64,000 nt of DNA from Bradyrhizobium zhanjiangense (lineage in GTDB: Bacteria > Pseudomonadota > Alphaproteobacteria > Rhizobiales > Xanthobacteraceae). Within the stretch, counting starts at the first letter, position 1. Each line of letters starts with the position of its first letter. The position numbers were made by a program, and so were the translations under genes. Shown here one piece after another: positions 43,525 to 52,693 of this stretch. The notes under the pieces were generated by a model. The model was given only the letters and a program-made list of their open reading frames with translations. It searched no databases and was not told the DNA's origin. The DNA is taken from assembly GCF_004114935.1 (NCBI RefSeq), contig NZ_CP022221.1, forward strand, positions 6,593,001 through 6,657,000, read 5' to 3'.

Positions 43525-44022
43525 ATGACATTCTTTGGGCGATCTGGACTGGCAATCAAGGCGGCGGGCATCGGGGCTGCGCTGCTCTTCTCGGTGTCGG
43601 CAAGCCATGCTCAATCGTCCGGGCCATTTGCCGGTTTCGACGGCGCGTGGACCGGCACCGGGACGGTGTCGCTGTCCGACGGCTCCACCGAGCGCATCCG
43701 CTGCAAGGCCGACTACAAGGTCGCCGGCAGCGGCCTCAGCCTCAAGCAGGCGCTGCACTGCGCGTCCGACAGCTACAAGTTCGACCTCACCAGCGACGTG
43801 ACGAGCCAGGGCGACCGCATCTCCGGCAATTGGAGCGAGGCGAGCCGCAACATCTTCGGCAACCTCCAGGGCACCGCCGGCGGCGGCCAGATCGACGTGT
43901 TCGTCGAGGCCAACGGCTTCGCCGCCAATCTGTCACTGCGCACCAACGGCAGCAAGCAGACGGTGCAGATCTCCTCCAAGGGCGAGATCCGCGGCGTCAA
44001 CATCACGATGACGAAGGGCTGA
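43525..44022 (+). CDS. Secreted protein of unknown function
   Basis: This protein of about 165 residues has an N-terminal signal peptide ending VSASHA-QSS and a mature domain rich in Gly, Ser and Asp. Alternating beta-like segments are seen (for example GFDGAWTGTGTVSLSDGS and GNWSEASRNIFGNLQG), with two cysteines. It is probably a small periplasmic beta-barrel or lipocalin-like fold; I recognise no named family. A second in-frame ATG at 43468 would lengthen the signal region; 43525 is preferred for signal-peptide quality. A strong terminator follows. Confidence 0.7.
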   Translation: MTFFGRSGLAIKAAGIGAALLFSVSASHAQSSGPFAGFDGAWTGTGTVSLSDGSTERIRCKADYKVAGSGLSLKQALHCASDSYKFDLTSDVTSQGDRISGNWSEASRNIFGNLQGTAGGGQIDVFVEANGFAANLSLRTNGSKQTVQISSKGEIRGVNITMTKG

Positions 44023-44049
44023 CGCCCTTCCGGCTCAAGAACAACAAAG

Positions 44050-44079
44050 CCCCCGGCTCTCGCGAGCCGGGGGTTTTTT
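44050..44079 (+). terminator. Rho-independent terminator
   Basis: CCCCCGGCTC and GAGCCGGGGG form a 10-base-pair stem closed by TCGC, directly followed by TTTTTT. It is 28 bases after the stop of the secreted-protein gene and lies before the convergent RND exporter end. Confidence 0.92.
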
Positions 44080-44099
44080 GCTGTAGCGCTCCCTGCGGC

Positions 44100-46466
44100 T
44101 CAGATCGCCGGCTTGTCGGGTCCCTGAAGCCTGGCGTGCAGATTGATCAGCCACATCGCGGTCGGCCGCAGGATGAAGAGGTCGGCGACGAGGGCCATCA
44201 CCATCGAGAAGGCGCTGAGCCAGCCGAACAGCCGCAGCGACGGCAGATCGGAGAACACGGTGACGACGAGGCCGCAGGCCAGCACCACCGTGGTCAGGAT
44301 CAGCGCCGGACCGACCAGCACGGTCGCCCGCTCCACCGCCAGCCCCGAGCCGACGCCCGGCTTACTCTCGAGTCTCAGGCGATTGAGGAAGTGGATGGTG
44401 GCGCTCAAGCCCAGGCCGAACGAGACGGTGAGCGCAACGACGCTGGCGAATTGCAGGCCCTCGCCCATCGCCCACAGCACCGTGCCCGACATCACCACCG
44501 GGAAGATGCCCGGCAGGATGCAGGCCAACATCACCACCCAGGAGCGGAAGGCAAGGCCAATGAAGATCGCGACCAGCGCGAATTCGACGGTGAGACCACG
44601 GTTCAGCTTCTCGATCATGCTGGCCGAGTTACGCGCGGCAATCGCAGCGAGGCCCGTCACCGCAATCTCGTAGCCGGGATGTTTCTTGCGGATGGTGTCG
44701 AGCTCGGTATCGAGCTTGTCGACGATTGGCAGGAGCTGGCTGGAATCCTTGTCCGGCACGCGGCCGGCCACCACGACCGCGTCCTGCTCGGCGTCGATGA
44801 AGCGCCGCACCAGATGCTCGGGGATGACGTTGACATATTCCTTGAGCGTCGCGACGTCGGCGCTGCCGGCCTTTTCCGCGAGCCAGCGGCGCAGGGTCTC
44901 GAGCGACCAGACGTTGCCGACACCGGCCGCCTTCTCCACGGTCGCATGCACGTCGGCGATGGTCTGGAGCGTCTCCGGCGAATAGAGCGATTCGCCCTTG
45001 GGGAACGCGATCAGAACGTTGACCGGATTGGCGCCGGTCAGCTTGGCGTCGAGCCGGTCGCTGGCGGCGACCGCCTGGCGCTTGTCCGGCACCTGGTCGG
45101 CAAGGCGGTAGCGCGGCTCCAGATTGGCGTAGATGACGCCGAGGCTGCCGACGAACAGCACCGCGATGAGGCTGAACAGGCCGGGCCGGCCGACCATGCG
45201 CACCGCGATCCAGTAGCAGAAATTGCGCAGCGCCTGGACGCCGGCATCGGCGCCCTGGAACTTGACCGCAAAGACCCTCTCATTGCGCACGAACAACACG
45301 CCGAACACCGGCACCAGCGACAGCACCGCGACCAGCGCGATGATGGTGGCGGCAAGACCGGCCTCGCCAAACTTGCGGATCAGGTCGGAGTCGGAGAATT
45401 GCAGCGCGATGAAGGAAATCCCGGCGGTGCCGTGCGTCAGCACGCAGGCCGGGCCCACCACCAGCACCGCGTTCTTGAATGCGGTGAACTTGTCCTGGCC
45501 CGCGATCAGCCGATCGCGCGCGGCGAAGGTCAGCTGCATCGAGTCTGAGAAGCTGATGACCATGATGAGCGGCGTCATCACGTTCAGGAACATGTTGAGA
45601 TTGAAATTGGCCCAGCCGAGCACACCGAGCGCCAGCAGGATCGCGATCATCGGCGGGAACGCCGCCGCGACCATGAACGAGATCTTGCGGAAGAAGATGA
45701 TGGCGATGATACAGCCGGCGAGGATGCCGAGGACGTTGTAGGTGAGCCCGTCGCGCTCGACCGCATTGCGGATCTCGAGCTGCATCACCGGCACGCCGGA
45801 GAGCTGCACGTTGAGCCCGGTGTCGCCGAGGTCCTCCTTCATCAGGGCGCGGATGTCGGCGACGGTCTTGGTCAGCTTGCTGGAGGCGACCACTTCCGGA
45901 TCCAGCGACAGCACAACCAACGCAAGTGTCCCGTCCTCCGACAACAGCTTGCCGCGGATGATCTCGTTGTTTTTGACGGTCTCGATGAACTTGTCATAGG
46001 CCGCGCCCTCGGGCAGCTCGGGCGGGAACAGTGCCGCCGGCAGCTTGCCCGGCGCCGGCGCCTGGCGCGCCGAGAACAGCGAAACCAGTCCGCGGGTGCC
46101 TTCGACGAGCTGCATGTCGGTGATGAAGTCGCGCAGCTTCTCCAGGTTGTCCCGCGCCAGCAGATTCTTGCCCTCAACCACGACGAGAACGTCGAACTCC
46201 TCGGCCGGGAACTTCTTGGTCACCTCTTCGTATTGGCGGAATTCGCGGGTGTTGGAGCGGAACAGCTGCGACAGGGAATCGTCGATCTTGATCCGCTGGA
46301 TGCCGAACACGGCGCCGACGATCAGCGCGAGCAGGACGATACAGGAAACGATCGGGGTCCGGACGGCGATCAGCCCGAGCCGCTCCAGCCCGAAGGCGAT
46401 CGAGGACGCAGGTCCCTGCTCGACCTTGTCGACGTGAACCTCATTCTCGCTGTGCTTTTCGAGCAT
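44100..46466 (-). CDS. MMPL/RND-superfamily exporter (second one in the hopanoid region)
   Basis: This protein of about 788 residues has the duplicated RND layout: a first helix (VSCIVLLALIVGAVFGIQRI), a periplasmic loop with RSNTREFRQYEEVTKKFP, and a block of about five helices. A second loop follows, then a final block including FGLGLSATIHFLNRLR. The start at 46466 (MLEKHSENEVHVDKV) follows GGAACTGGACAAGG; the open frame to 46643 is unlikely to be translated. It is similar in plan to HpnN but shorter. The placement between the hopanoid operon and eutC-hpnP suggests lipid export, which is inference. Confidence 0.82.
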   Translation of the reverse strand: MLEKHSENEVHVDKVEQGPASSIAFGLERLGLIAVRTPIVSCIVLLALIVGAVFGIQRIKIDDSLSQLFRSNTREFRQYEEVTKKFPAEEFDVLVVVEGKNLLARDNLEKLRDFITDMQLVEGTRGLVSLFSARQAPAPGKLPAALFPPELPEGAAYDKFIETVKNNEIIRGKLLSEDGTLALVVLSLDPEVVASSKLTKTVADIRALMKEDLGDTGLNVQLSGVPVMQLEIRNAVERDGLTYNVLGILAGCIIAIIFFRKISFMVAAAFPPMIAILLALGVLGWANFNLNMFLNVMTPLIMVISFSDSMQLTFAARDRLIAGQDKFTAFKNAVLVVGPACVLTHGTAGISFIALQFSDSDLIRKFGEAGLAATIIALVAVLSLVPVFGVLFVRNERVFAVKFQGADAGVQALRNFCYWIAVRMVGRPGLFSLIAVLFVGSLGVIYANLEPRYRLADQVPDKRQAVAASDRLDAKLTGANPVNVLIAFPKGESLYSPETLQTIADVHATVEKAAGVGNVWSLETLRRWLAEKAGSADVATLKEYVNVIPEHLVRRFIDAEQDAVVVAGRVPDKDSSQLLPIVDKLDTELDTIRKKHPGYEIAVTGLAAIAARNSASMIEKLNRGLTVEFALVAIFIGLAFRSWVVMLACILPGIFPVVMSGTVLWAMGEGLQFASVVALTVSFGLGLSATIHFLNRLRLESKPGVGSGLAVERATVLVGPALILTTVVLACGLVVTVFSDLPSLRLFGWLSAFSMVMALVADLFILRPTAMWLINLHARLQGPDKPAI

Positions 46467-46670
46467 GCCTTGTCCAGTTCCTAAATCGGCTCGTCTTGAG
46501 AGCTTATTGCGCCCCGCGAACGGCTTGAAAACGCCATACCAATGGGAGGCTTGCCCTTTGAAAATGCGCGGAAAATCGCCGCGAGGGTTTAGCAGGTCAA
46601 TCACCCCTCTCGCAAGCCGGCGAAATGTGGCCAAATCGATCAAGATGCGGCGATTTTGCCGGAACGCCCG

Positions 46671-47456
46671 TCATTCGGGCCAAGCCGTGCCAATTCGACG
46701 TGGCGCACGGTCCGCGCTCTCGTCCTTCAGCGCCACGCCGGTAACCTTTCGGGCAAGCCCCTCGCGCACCAGCCAGGCGATCTTGAAGGCGGCCTCGTCA
46801 TAGCTCAACCCAGCATGATGGATGTTGGACACGCAATTGCGCTCGGCATCGGTGCGCCCAGGATTCGGCGCGAAGGTCAGATAGGCGCCGAGACTGTCAG
46901 GCGCCGACAGGCCGGGCCGCTCGCCGATCAGCATCGCGACCATGTGCGCCCCGAGAATCGTGCCGATCTCGTCACCAAGGGCGACGCGCGCGCCTGAGGC
47001 GACAACGACACGGCCGATCGCGACGGCGCCATCGGCCGCGAGCAGCGGCAGCAGACACGTCAGCAGCGCCACCGCATGGGCGTGGACCGCTGCCGCCGAC
47101 AGGCCGTCGCCGATCACGACTGCCAGCTGGCACGGCGCCGAGGCACCTCGTGCTAGAAGCTCCGCTGATCCGGCATCAAGCTGTCGTCCGAGGTCCGGCC
47201 GCCGCAGATAGTCGCTGCGCTCGACCGCCCGGCTCCTCACCTCGGTCACGACCAGGCCAAGTGCACTGAGATCGGCGACCAGAGGCGGCACATCGAAGGC
47301 GGCATGCACGGCATCGCGGGCGCGGGCATGGTCCAGCGTGAAGTCGAGCAGCGCTCTTGTCGGCACGCTTGCCCCGCTGCGGCCCAGCGCAACGCGCGCG
47401 GGCGTGAACGCCCGCAGATCGAGCGTCGGACGGCGCGGCGGGGCCGGATCAGACAT
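46671..47456 (-). CDS. eutC: Ethanolamine ammonia-lyase small subunit EutC
   Basis: This 261-residue EutC subunit, with EutB, makes the adenosylcobalamin-dependent enzyme that splits ethanolamine into acetaldehyde and ammonia. Recognised segments are [39 protein letters not shown] and the C-terminal [20 protein letters not shown]. The gene starts 6 bases after the hpnP stop and so is in the same transcript as hpnP, instead of following eutB directly. No microcompartment genes are nearby. Confidence 0.93.
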   Translation of the reverse strand: MSDPAPPRRPTLDLRAFTPARVALGRSGASVPTRALLDFTLDHARARDAVHAAFDVPPLVADLSALGLVVTEVRSRAVERSDYLRRPDLGRQLDAGSAELLARGASAPCQLAVVIGDGLSAAAVHAHAVALLTCLLPLLAADGAVAIGRVVVASGARVALGDEIGTILGAHMVAMLIGERPGLSAPDSLGAYLTFAPNPGRTDAERNCVSNIHHAGLSYDEAAFKIAWLVREGLARKVTGVALKDESADRAPRRIGTAWPE

Positions 47457-47462
47457 GTCGCA

Positions 47463-49049
47463 TCATTCGGCGGGAACGGCGGCCTCGCGCAGGCGGATCG
47501 AGTAGTTCGAGGCGTTCTGCTTGCCGCTCGAAGCCGCGCGCGCGAAGGTGATGAGGTGATGCGCGATCGTGGCGCAGCCGATCAGGCCTTCGAGATCGCC
47601 CCGCCGGATTCGCCCCAAGGCAAACTTCCAGAACACGCGCCTGTAGTCGCCGAGCACCCCGATCTGCCAGAAGATGTTGCGCAGCATGATCAGGCCGCGC
47701 TTGATGTTGGGCCAGGTCTTCATCTCCGGTGCCACCGGCACGTTGAGGCGGTTGGCATAGGTGTAGTCGCACTGATGCTGATAGCGCGCATAGACCTTCT
47801 CGGGCGCGTAGGCGACCTCCATGCAATGCTTCCAGGACGAGACGACCTCGTCATAAGGTAGCAGAAATTCGACGTTGGAATCGCGGCCCTCATCGTGGAC
47901 CAGACGCCCCTCGCGCTCCAGCCGGTCCCACAGCGGCGTCTTGGGCAGCGCCTGGAGCAAATTGATGGTGAGCAGCGGAATCTGCGATTCCTCGACGAAA
48001 GCGAGCAGTGCGTCCGACGTGTTCGGCTTGTCGGTGTCCAGCCCCATGATGATGCCGGACACGACCTCCATGCCGTAGGAGTTGATGGTGCGCACGCCCT
48101 CCAGGATCGGGACCATCATGTTGTGGTCCTTGTGCATCGCATGCAATGCATCCGGATCCGGCGTCTCGATGCCGCAGAAGATGGTGATGAAAAAGGCCTC
48201 GCGCATCTTCTCCAGGATCTCGGGCCGCTTGGCGATGTTGAGCGTCGCCTCGCAGGCGAGCCGCACCACGTAGCCGGTCCGCTTCTGCCATTCGATCAGA
48301 TGCGGCAACAGATCCATCGCGGCCTTGCGGTTGCCGATGAAATTGTCGTCGACGAAATAGACCGTGTCGGTCATGCCGCATTCGCGCAGGCGGTCGAGCT
48401 CGGCGATGATCTGCTCCGGCGTCTTGATGCGGGGATTGCGCCCGTAGAGGCCGGGGATGTCGCAAAACTCGCACTGATAGGGACAGCCGCTGGAATATTG
48501 AATGCTGCCGAGGAAGTACTTCTTCACGTCGGCGAGCTCGTAGGCCGGGATCGGAAACTCCGTCATCGGCACGCGGTCGTTGGTGGCGAGCACCACCTGC
48601 TGTTCGGGCCGCGACGTGTCGCGCGACAGGATCTCGATCAGCTGATTGGTGGCGTCGCCGAGCTCGCCGACATGGAGATAATCGAAGGTCGGGTAATAGT
48701 CCGGGCAGGCGCTGACCGAGGGACCGCCGAGCGCGACGGGCAGATCGAATTCATGGGCGCGGCGGCAGATGTCGTTCATCTGCTGGCGCTGGATGTGCAT
48801 GCCGCTGACGAAGACCACCTCCGCCCATTCGAACTCTTCCCTGGTCGTGCTGCGAAGGTTCTCGTCGACGAATTTGACCTGCCACTCTTTCGGAAGATAG
48901 GCGGAAATCAGCAGCAGCCCCTGCGGCGGCATGAAGGCGCGAACGCCGTCGGTCAGGGGATAGGAATATTCGAACGTCCCGAATGAGGAGGTGTAACGCG
49001 GAAACACACAGAGAATCCGCCGGGACGTTCCGTTACTTTCAGCTCGCAT
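47463..49049 (-). CDS. hpnP: Hopanoid C-2 methyltransferase HpnP (B12-dependent radical SAM)
   Basis: This 528-residue class B radical SAM methyltransferase has an N-terminal cobalamin-binding domain (about 10-150, with LALGGPSVSA-like VALGGPSVSACPDYYP) and a radical SAM core with CPYQCEFC at 189-196. ITIFCGIETPD and VSGIIMGLDTDK follow. It adds the 2-methyl group of 2-methylhopanoids. The assignment rests on overall similarity, length and the location: in alphaproteobacteria hpnP is found with eut genes. It lies between eutB (153 bases upstream) and eutC (6 bases downstream). Confidence 0.88.
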   Translation of the reverse strand: MRAESNGTSRRILCVFPRYTSSFGTFEYSYPLTDGVRAFMPPQGLLLISAYLPKEWQVKFVDENLRSTTREEFEWAEVVFVSGMHIQRQQMNDICRRAHEFDLPVALGGPSVSACPDYYPTFDYLHVGELGDATNQLIEILSRDTSRPEQQVVLATNDRVPMTEFPIPAYELADVKKYFLGSIQYSSGCPYQCEFCDIPGLYGRNPRIKTPEQIIAELDRLRECGMTDTVYFVDDNFIGNRKAAMDLLPHLIEWQKRTGYVVRLACEATLNIAKRPEILEKMREAFFITIFCGIETPDPDALHAMHKDHNMMVPILEGVRTINSYGMEVVSGIIMGLDTDKPNTSDALLAFVEESQIPLLTINLLQALPKTPLWDRLEREGRLVHDEGRDSNVEFLLPYDEVVSSWKHCMEVAYAPEKVYARYQHQCDYTYANRLNVPVAPEMKTWPNIKRGLIMLRNIFWQIGVLGDYRRVFWKFALGRIRRGDLEGLIGCATIAHHLITFARAASSGKQNASNYSIRLREAAVPAE

Positions 49050-49201
49050 CTATGCTCCCCCGCCACGCTCGACCGATGGTGCGGAAATTGCCAGCCAGAC
49101 ACATACCGTAATGCGGCTGCCGGAATTTCTCAATATTGTGGCATCCACTCAATTCGCGAGGGCCGCCAATAGTTTCCTGGGGAGCTGGCGTTTCCGCCGC
49201 C

Positions 49202-50584
49202 TCACGCGATCAGCCGTGAGGCAAAATCGGGCAATAGACCTGCATCGCCGGCAAGGCGGAAGTCGGCGCCCGCAATACCGGCCTGCACCAGCCAATCGTC
49301 GAATTCCGGCGCGCGGCGCAGGGAGAAGACGTCACGGACATAGAGCGCGTCATGAAAGGACGTCGACTGATAGTTTAGCATGACGTCATCGGCGCCGGGG
49401 ACGCCCATGATGAAGGTGACGCCGGCGGCGGCGAGCAGCGTCAGGAGATTGTCCATGTCGTCCTGGTCCGCCTCGGCGTGGTTAGTGTAGCAGATGTCGA
49501 CCCCGAGCGGCAGGCCGAGCAGCTTGCCACAGAAATGATCTTCCAGCCCGGCCCGGATGATTTCCTTGCCGTCGTAGAGATATTCCGGGCCGATGAAGCC
49601 GACCACGCTGTTGACCAGCAGCGGAGCGAAGGCGCGGGCGACCGCATGGGCGCGCGCCTCGCAGGTCTGCTGGTCGACGCCGTGATGGGCGCCCGCCGAC
49701 AATGCCGAGCCCTGGCCGGTCTCGAAATACATCACGTTCTGCCCCACCGTGCCGCGCTTCAGCGACAGCCCGGCCTCTTGGGCTTCCCTTAGAAGCGCGA
49801 GGTCGACGCCAAAGCTGCGGTTGGCAGCTTCAGTGCCGGCAACCGACTGGAAGACGAGATCGACCGGCACGCCCTGCCCGATCAGCGACAGCGTCGTCGT
49901 GACATGGGTGAGCACGCAGCCCTGCGTCGGAATCTTCAGTCGCGCGATGATCTCGTCGAGCAACCGCAGCAATTGGGCGATTACTGCGGGATCGTCGCTC
50001 GCCGGGTTGATGCCGATACAGGCATCGCCGGCCCCTAACAGGATGCCGTCGAGGATCGAGGCGGTGATGCCCCTGGCATCGTCGAACGGATGATTGGGCT
50101 GGAGCCGCGTGCTCATCCGGCCCTTCAGCCCGATGGTGTTGCGGAAGGCGGTGGTGACCTCGCATTTCCGCGCCGCCAGGATCAGATCCTGGTTGCGCAT
50201 CAGCTTCGAGACCGCGGCCGCCATTTCCGGCGTGATGCCGGGCGCGAGCATTTTCAATGCCTCGGGCGTGGCGGCGTCCGACAGCAGCCAGTCGCGGAAG
50301 GCTCCGACCGTCAGCGAGGCCACCGGCGCAAAGGCCTTTGCGTCGTGGCGGTCGATGACGAGGCGGGTGACCTCGTCGGTCTCATAGGGAATGACGGCTT
50401 CCTGCAGAAACTGTCCGAGCGGGACATCGGCGAGCGCCATCCGCGCCGCGATCATCTGCTCGGCACTGGCGGCGGCGATCCCGGCCAGCCGATCGCCGGA
50501 GCGGGGCGGCGTCGCCTTGGCGAGGAGGTCGCGCAGGTCCGGGAACGTATAGGTCGTGGCGTCGATGGTGTGGCGGTAGACCAA
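49202..50584 (-). CDS. eutB: Ethanolamine ammonia-lyase large subunit EutB
   Basis: This 460-residue catalytic subunit of ethanolamine ammonia-lyase has a TIM barrel that holds ethanolamine and adenosylcobalamin. Family segments seen are TRLQPNHPFDDARGITASIL, GDACIGINPASDD, GPEYLYDGKEIIRAGLEDHF and the C-terminal FIMGVPGADDVMLNYQSTSF. The length is normal. It would be the first gene of an eutB-hpnP-eutC transcript. I found no cobalamin riboswitch in the 323 bases upstream. Confidence 0.95.
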   Translation of the reverse strand: MVYRHTIDATTYTFPDLRDLLAKATPPRSGDRLAGIAAASAEQMIAARMALADVPLGQFLQEAVIPYETDEVTRLVIDRHDAKAFAPVASLTVGAFRDWLLSDAATPEALKMLAPGITPEMAAAVSKLMRNQDLILAARKCEVTTAFRNTIGLKGRMSTRLQPNHPFDDARGITASILDGILLGAGDACIGINPASDDPAVIAQLLRLLDEIIARLKIPTQGCVLTHVTTTLSLIGQGVPVDLVFQSVAGTEAANRSFGVDLALLREAQEAGLSLKRGTVGQNVMYFETGQGSALSAGAHHGVDQQTCEARAHAVARAFAPLLVNSVVGFIGPEYLYDGKEIIRAGLEDHFCGKLLGLPLGVDICYTNHAEADQDDMDNLLTLLAAAGVTFIMGVPGADDVMLNYQSTSFHDALYVRDVFSLRRAPEFDDWLVQAGIAGADFRLAGDAGLLPDFASRLIA

Positions 50585-50907
50585 GGGCCTCTCCAGGGGT
50601 CATCGGCCAGTGGCCGAGTCCAAACTCAATCTCGAGCGCGATCCCGACGACAAGGGAATACGCTCTTGGCAGCCCCAGTGCACGCCGATCTTTGGGGGCG
50701 TCGCGCCGGCCCCCCGGGCGCGATCTGCCGGAGATCGATGAGGCATTCGCAACCGGCTGAAACATTTCGTATTTCCGCCGGCCGGCCGGCTCTCCATGGG
50801 GCTGTGGCGTTAACGCCGCATCCATCTTCGTTCTGCATAATTTTGCATCAAATTCAAACGACCGCGCTCACCGGCCGCTCCAGGCCATCTCGGGCTTCTT
50901 GAACACC
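50585..50907. other. Divergent intergenic region between eutB and the chemoreceptor, 323 bases
   Basis: It must hold both promoters. A self-complementary CCGGCCGGCCGG lies near 50778-50790, and TGCATAATTTTGCA, a short palindrome in an AT-rich patch, lies near 50836-50850; the latter is a plausible binding site or -10 region. No B12 box, gene or repeat family is recognisable. Confidence 0.4.
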
Positions 50908-52647
50908 ATGACATCAGACCGATCTGGGAATGCCGCCGGCCTCGCCGGCCGCTTCACGCTTGCCACCAAGCTCTATGCGATCTTCGCGCTGTTTGCGCTG
51001 CTCACGGCGGCGATCGCGATGCTGTCCGACTACAACAGCCGCCGCAGCGCCGAGCTGACGAGCGCGATCGAGACGGCCAACGCCGCCGCGCAGAACGTCG
51101 AGCGCGTCAACTCGCTGGTCTATGCGGTCGTGATGGAATCGCGCGGCGTCTACATGTCGACCGAGCCCGCCGTGGTGAAGAAATACGGCGAGGGCCTGCT
51201 CAAGTTCAACGCGCAGATCCTCGACGTCGTGAAGCGCTGGGAGACTATCGTCAAGGCCGACGATGCCGAACAGTTTTCCACCTTCAAGAAGCGCATCGAG
51301 CAGTTCGTCGAGTTCCGCAAGGAGCTGGTGCGCCGCGGCATCGAGATCAATGCGGCCGCGGGCCGCGAATGGGGCGACAACGATGCCAATCGCAGCGTGC
51401 GCTCGGCGTTGAACAAGGATCTCGAAGCGCTCTCCAAGGTCTACGCCGAACGCGCCAGGCAAATCGCCCAGCAGACCGAGACCAATCGTACGCTGTCTTT
51501 CGTCCTGACCTGCCTCGGCGGCGTGGCGCTGGCCCTGGTCGTGATCGGCATCGTCATCATCGCCCGCTCGATCGCACGGCCCCTCTCGGCCATCACCGCG
51601 ACCATCAAGCAGGTCGCAGACGGGGCCGAGAACGTCGCGGTGCCCTACAGCCGCCGCGCCGACGAGATCGGCGCGCTGGCACGCGCAATCGAGGTCTTCC
51701 AGGAGGCGATGGGCCGCAACCGCAATCTCGCCTCCCAGGTCTCGCACGACTCCGCCGCGCGCGAGGAGCGCGCCCGCCATATCGAAAGATCCGTCGAGGC
51801 ATTTCGCGAAGCGATCGGCGCCATCATGCGCGGCCTCAGCGACAATGCATCCACCATGCGCGAGACCGCGCAGACCATCACGCGCGTCACTGCGGATGCG
51901 AATAGTCGCGCCGGCACGGCGGCGAACGCCACCGAGCAGGCCTCGCACAACGTCTCGGCGGTGGCGAGTGCCGCCGAGGAACTGTCCGCCTCGGTGGAAG
52001 AGATCGGCCGCCAGGTGCGGCAATCCGCCGGCGCGGTCGAGCAGACCGGCCAGCGCACCGAGAAGTCGATCTCCGAGATCGAGAGCCTCGCCGCCGCCAC
52101 GCAACGCATCGACGGCGTGCTCAACCTGATTCAGGCGATCGCCGAGCAGACCAATCTGCTCGCGCTCAACGCCACCATCGAGGCCGCCCGCGCCGGCGAT
52201 GCCGGCCGCGGCTTTGCCGTCGTCGCCCATGAGGTGAAGGCGCTCGCGGGCCAGACAGCCAAGGCCACCGCCGAGATCGGCGAGAACGTCTCGATGATCC
52301 AGACTTCCACGCGCAACGCGGTCGACGCCGTCCGCGAGATCGGCGGGGCGGTACGCGAGATCAATGAGGTCACCTCGGCGATCGCCGGCGCCATCGGCCA
52401 GCAGGACGCCGCCACGCGCGAGATCTCCTCCAACGCGCAATCGGCCGCGCAGGGCAACGAGACCCTGGTCGCCAACATCACCTCGCTGCGCGACGCCATC
52501 GGCGAGACCGACACGGCGGCAGCCTCCGTGCTGACGGCGGCGAGCAGCCTGACGGAGACGGCGGACACGCTGTCGCGCGAGGTGGAGAAATTCTTCCAGA
52601 ACCTGCGCTCGGGCGCGGCGGACGGCCGCAACGCCAAGGCCGGCTGA
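50908..52647 (+). CDS. Methyl-accepting chemotaxis protein
   Basis: This protein of about 579 residues has one helix near residues 22-43, a periplasmic domain of about 145 residues (four-helix type) and a second helix near 193-215. A HAMP domain follows ([20 protein letters not shown]), then a cytoplasmic signalling domain. The conserved signalling tip is [18 protein letters not shown]. There is no C-terminal CheR/CheB pentapeptide. The ligand is unknown. The ATG at 50908 is preferred to the TTG at 50899. Being divergent from eutB, it might sense ethanolamine, but this is only inference. Confidence 0.9.
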   Translation: MTSDRSGNAAGLAGRFTLATKLYAIFALFALLTAAIAMLSDYNSRRSAELTSAIETANAAAQNVERVNSLVYAVVMESRGVYMSTEPAVVKKYGEGLLKFNAQILDVVKRWETIVKADDAEQFSTFKKRIEQFVEFRKELVRRGIEINAAAGREWGDNDANRSVRSALNKDLEALSKVYAERARQIAQQTETNRTLSFVLTCLGGVALALVVIGIVIIARSIARPLSAITATIKQVADGAENVAVPYSRRADEIGALARAIEVFQEAMGRNRNLASQVSHDSAAREERARHIERSVEAFREAIGAIMRGLSDNASTMRETAQTITRVTADANSRAGTAANATEQASHNVSAVASAAEELSASVEEIGRQVRQSAGAVEQTGQRTEKSISEIESLAAATQRIDGVLNLIQAIAEQTNLLALNATIEAARAGDAGRGFAVVAHEVKALAGQTAKATAEIGENVSMIQTSTRNAVDAVREIGGAVREINEVTSAIAGAIGQQDAATREISSNAQSAAQGNETLVANITSLRDAIGETDTAAASVLTAASSLTETADTLSREVEKFFQNLRSGAADGRNAKAG

Positions 52648-52693
52648 ATGCACGGCAAGGCCCGTTCGCGAAAAAGTCGAAAACGAGAGCGGC

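Noticed and set aside
43647..45548. Open frame of 633 codons on the plus strand, rich in His, Arg, Gln and Asp
   Set aside because: Out-of-frame and antisense shadow across the secreted-protein gene and the RND exporter; it runs through the terminator at 44050.
49050..49201. Possible EcfG (GGAAC-N16/17-GTT) general-stress promoter before hpnP
   Set aside because: I looked because hpnP has been reported under stress control in a relative; the gap holds GGAAAC strings, but none is followed by GTT at the right spacing.
50585..50907. Possible cobalamin riboswitch before eutB
   Set aside because: A GCCACTG string is present on the minus strand near the eutB start, but no B12 box or the conserved core elements are found upstream of it.
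50914..52653. Open frame of 579 codons opposite the chemoreceptor gene
   Set aside because: Antisense shadow of a clear chemoreceptor; no domain recognisable.
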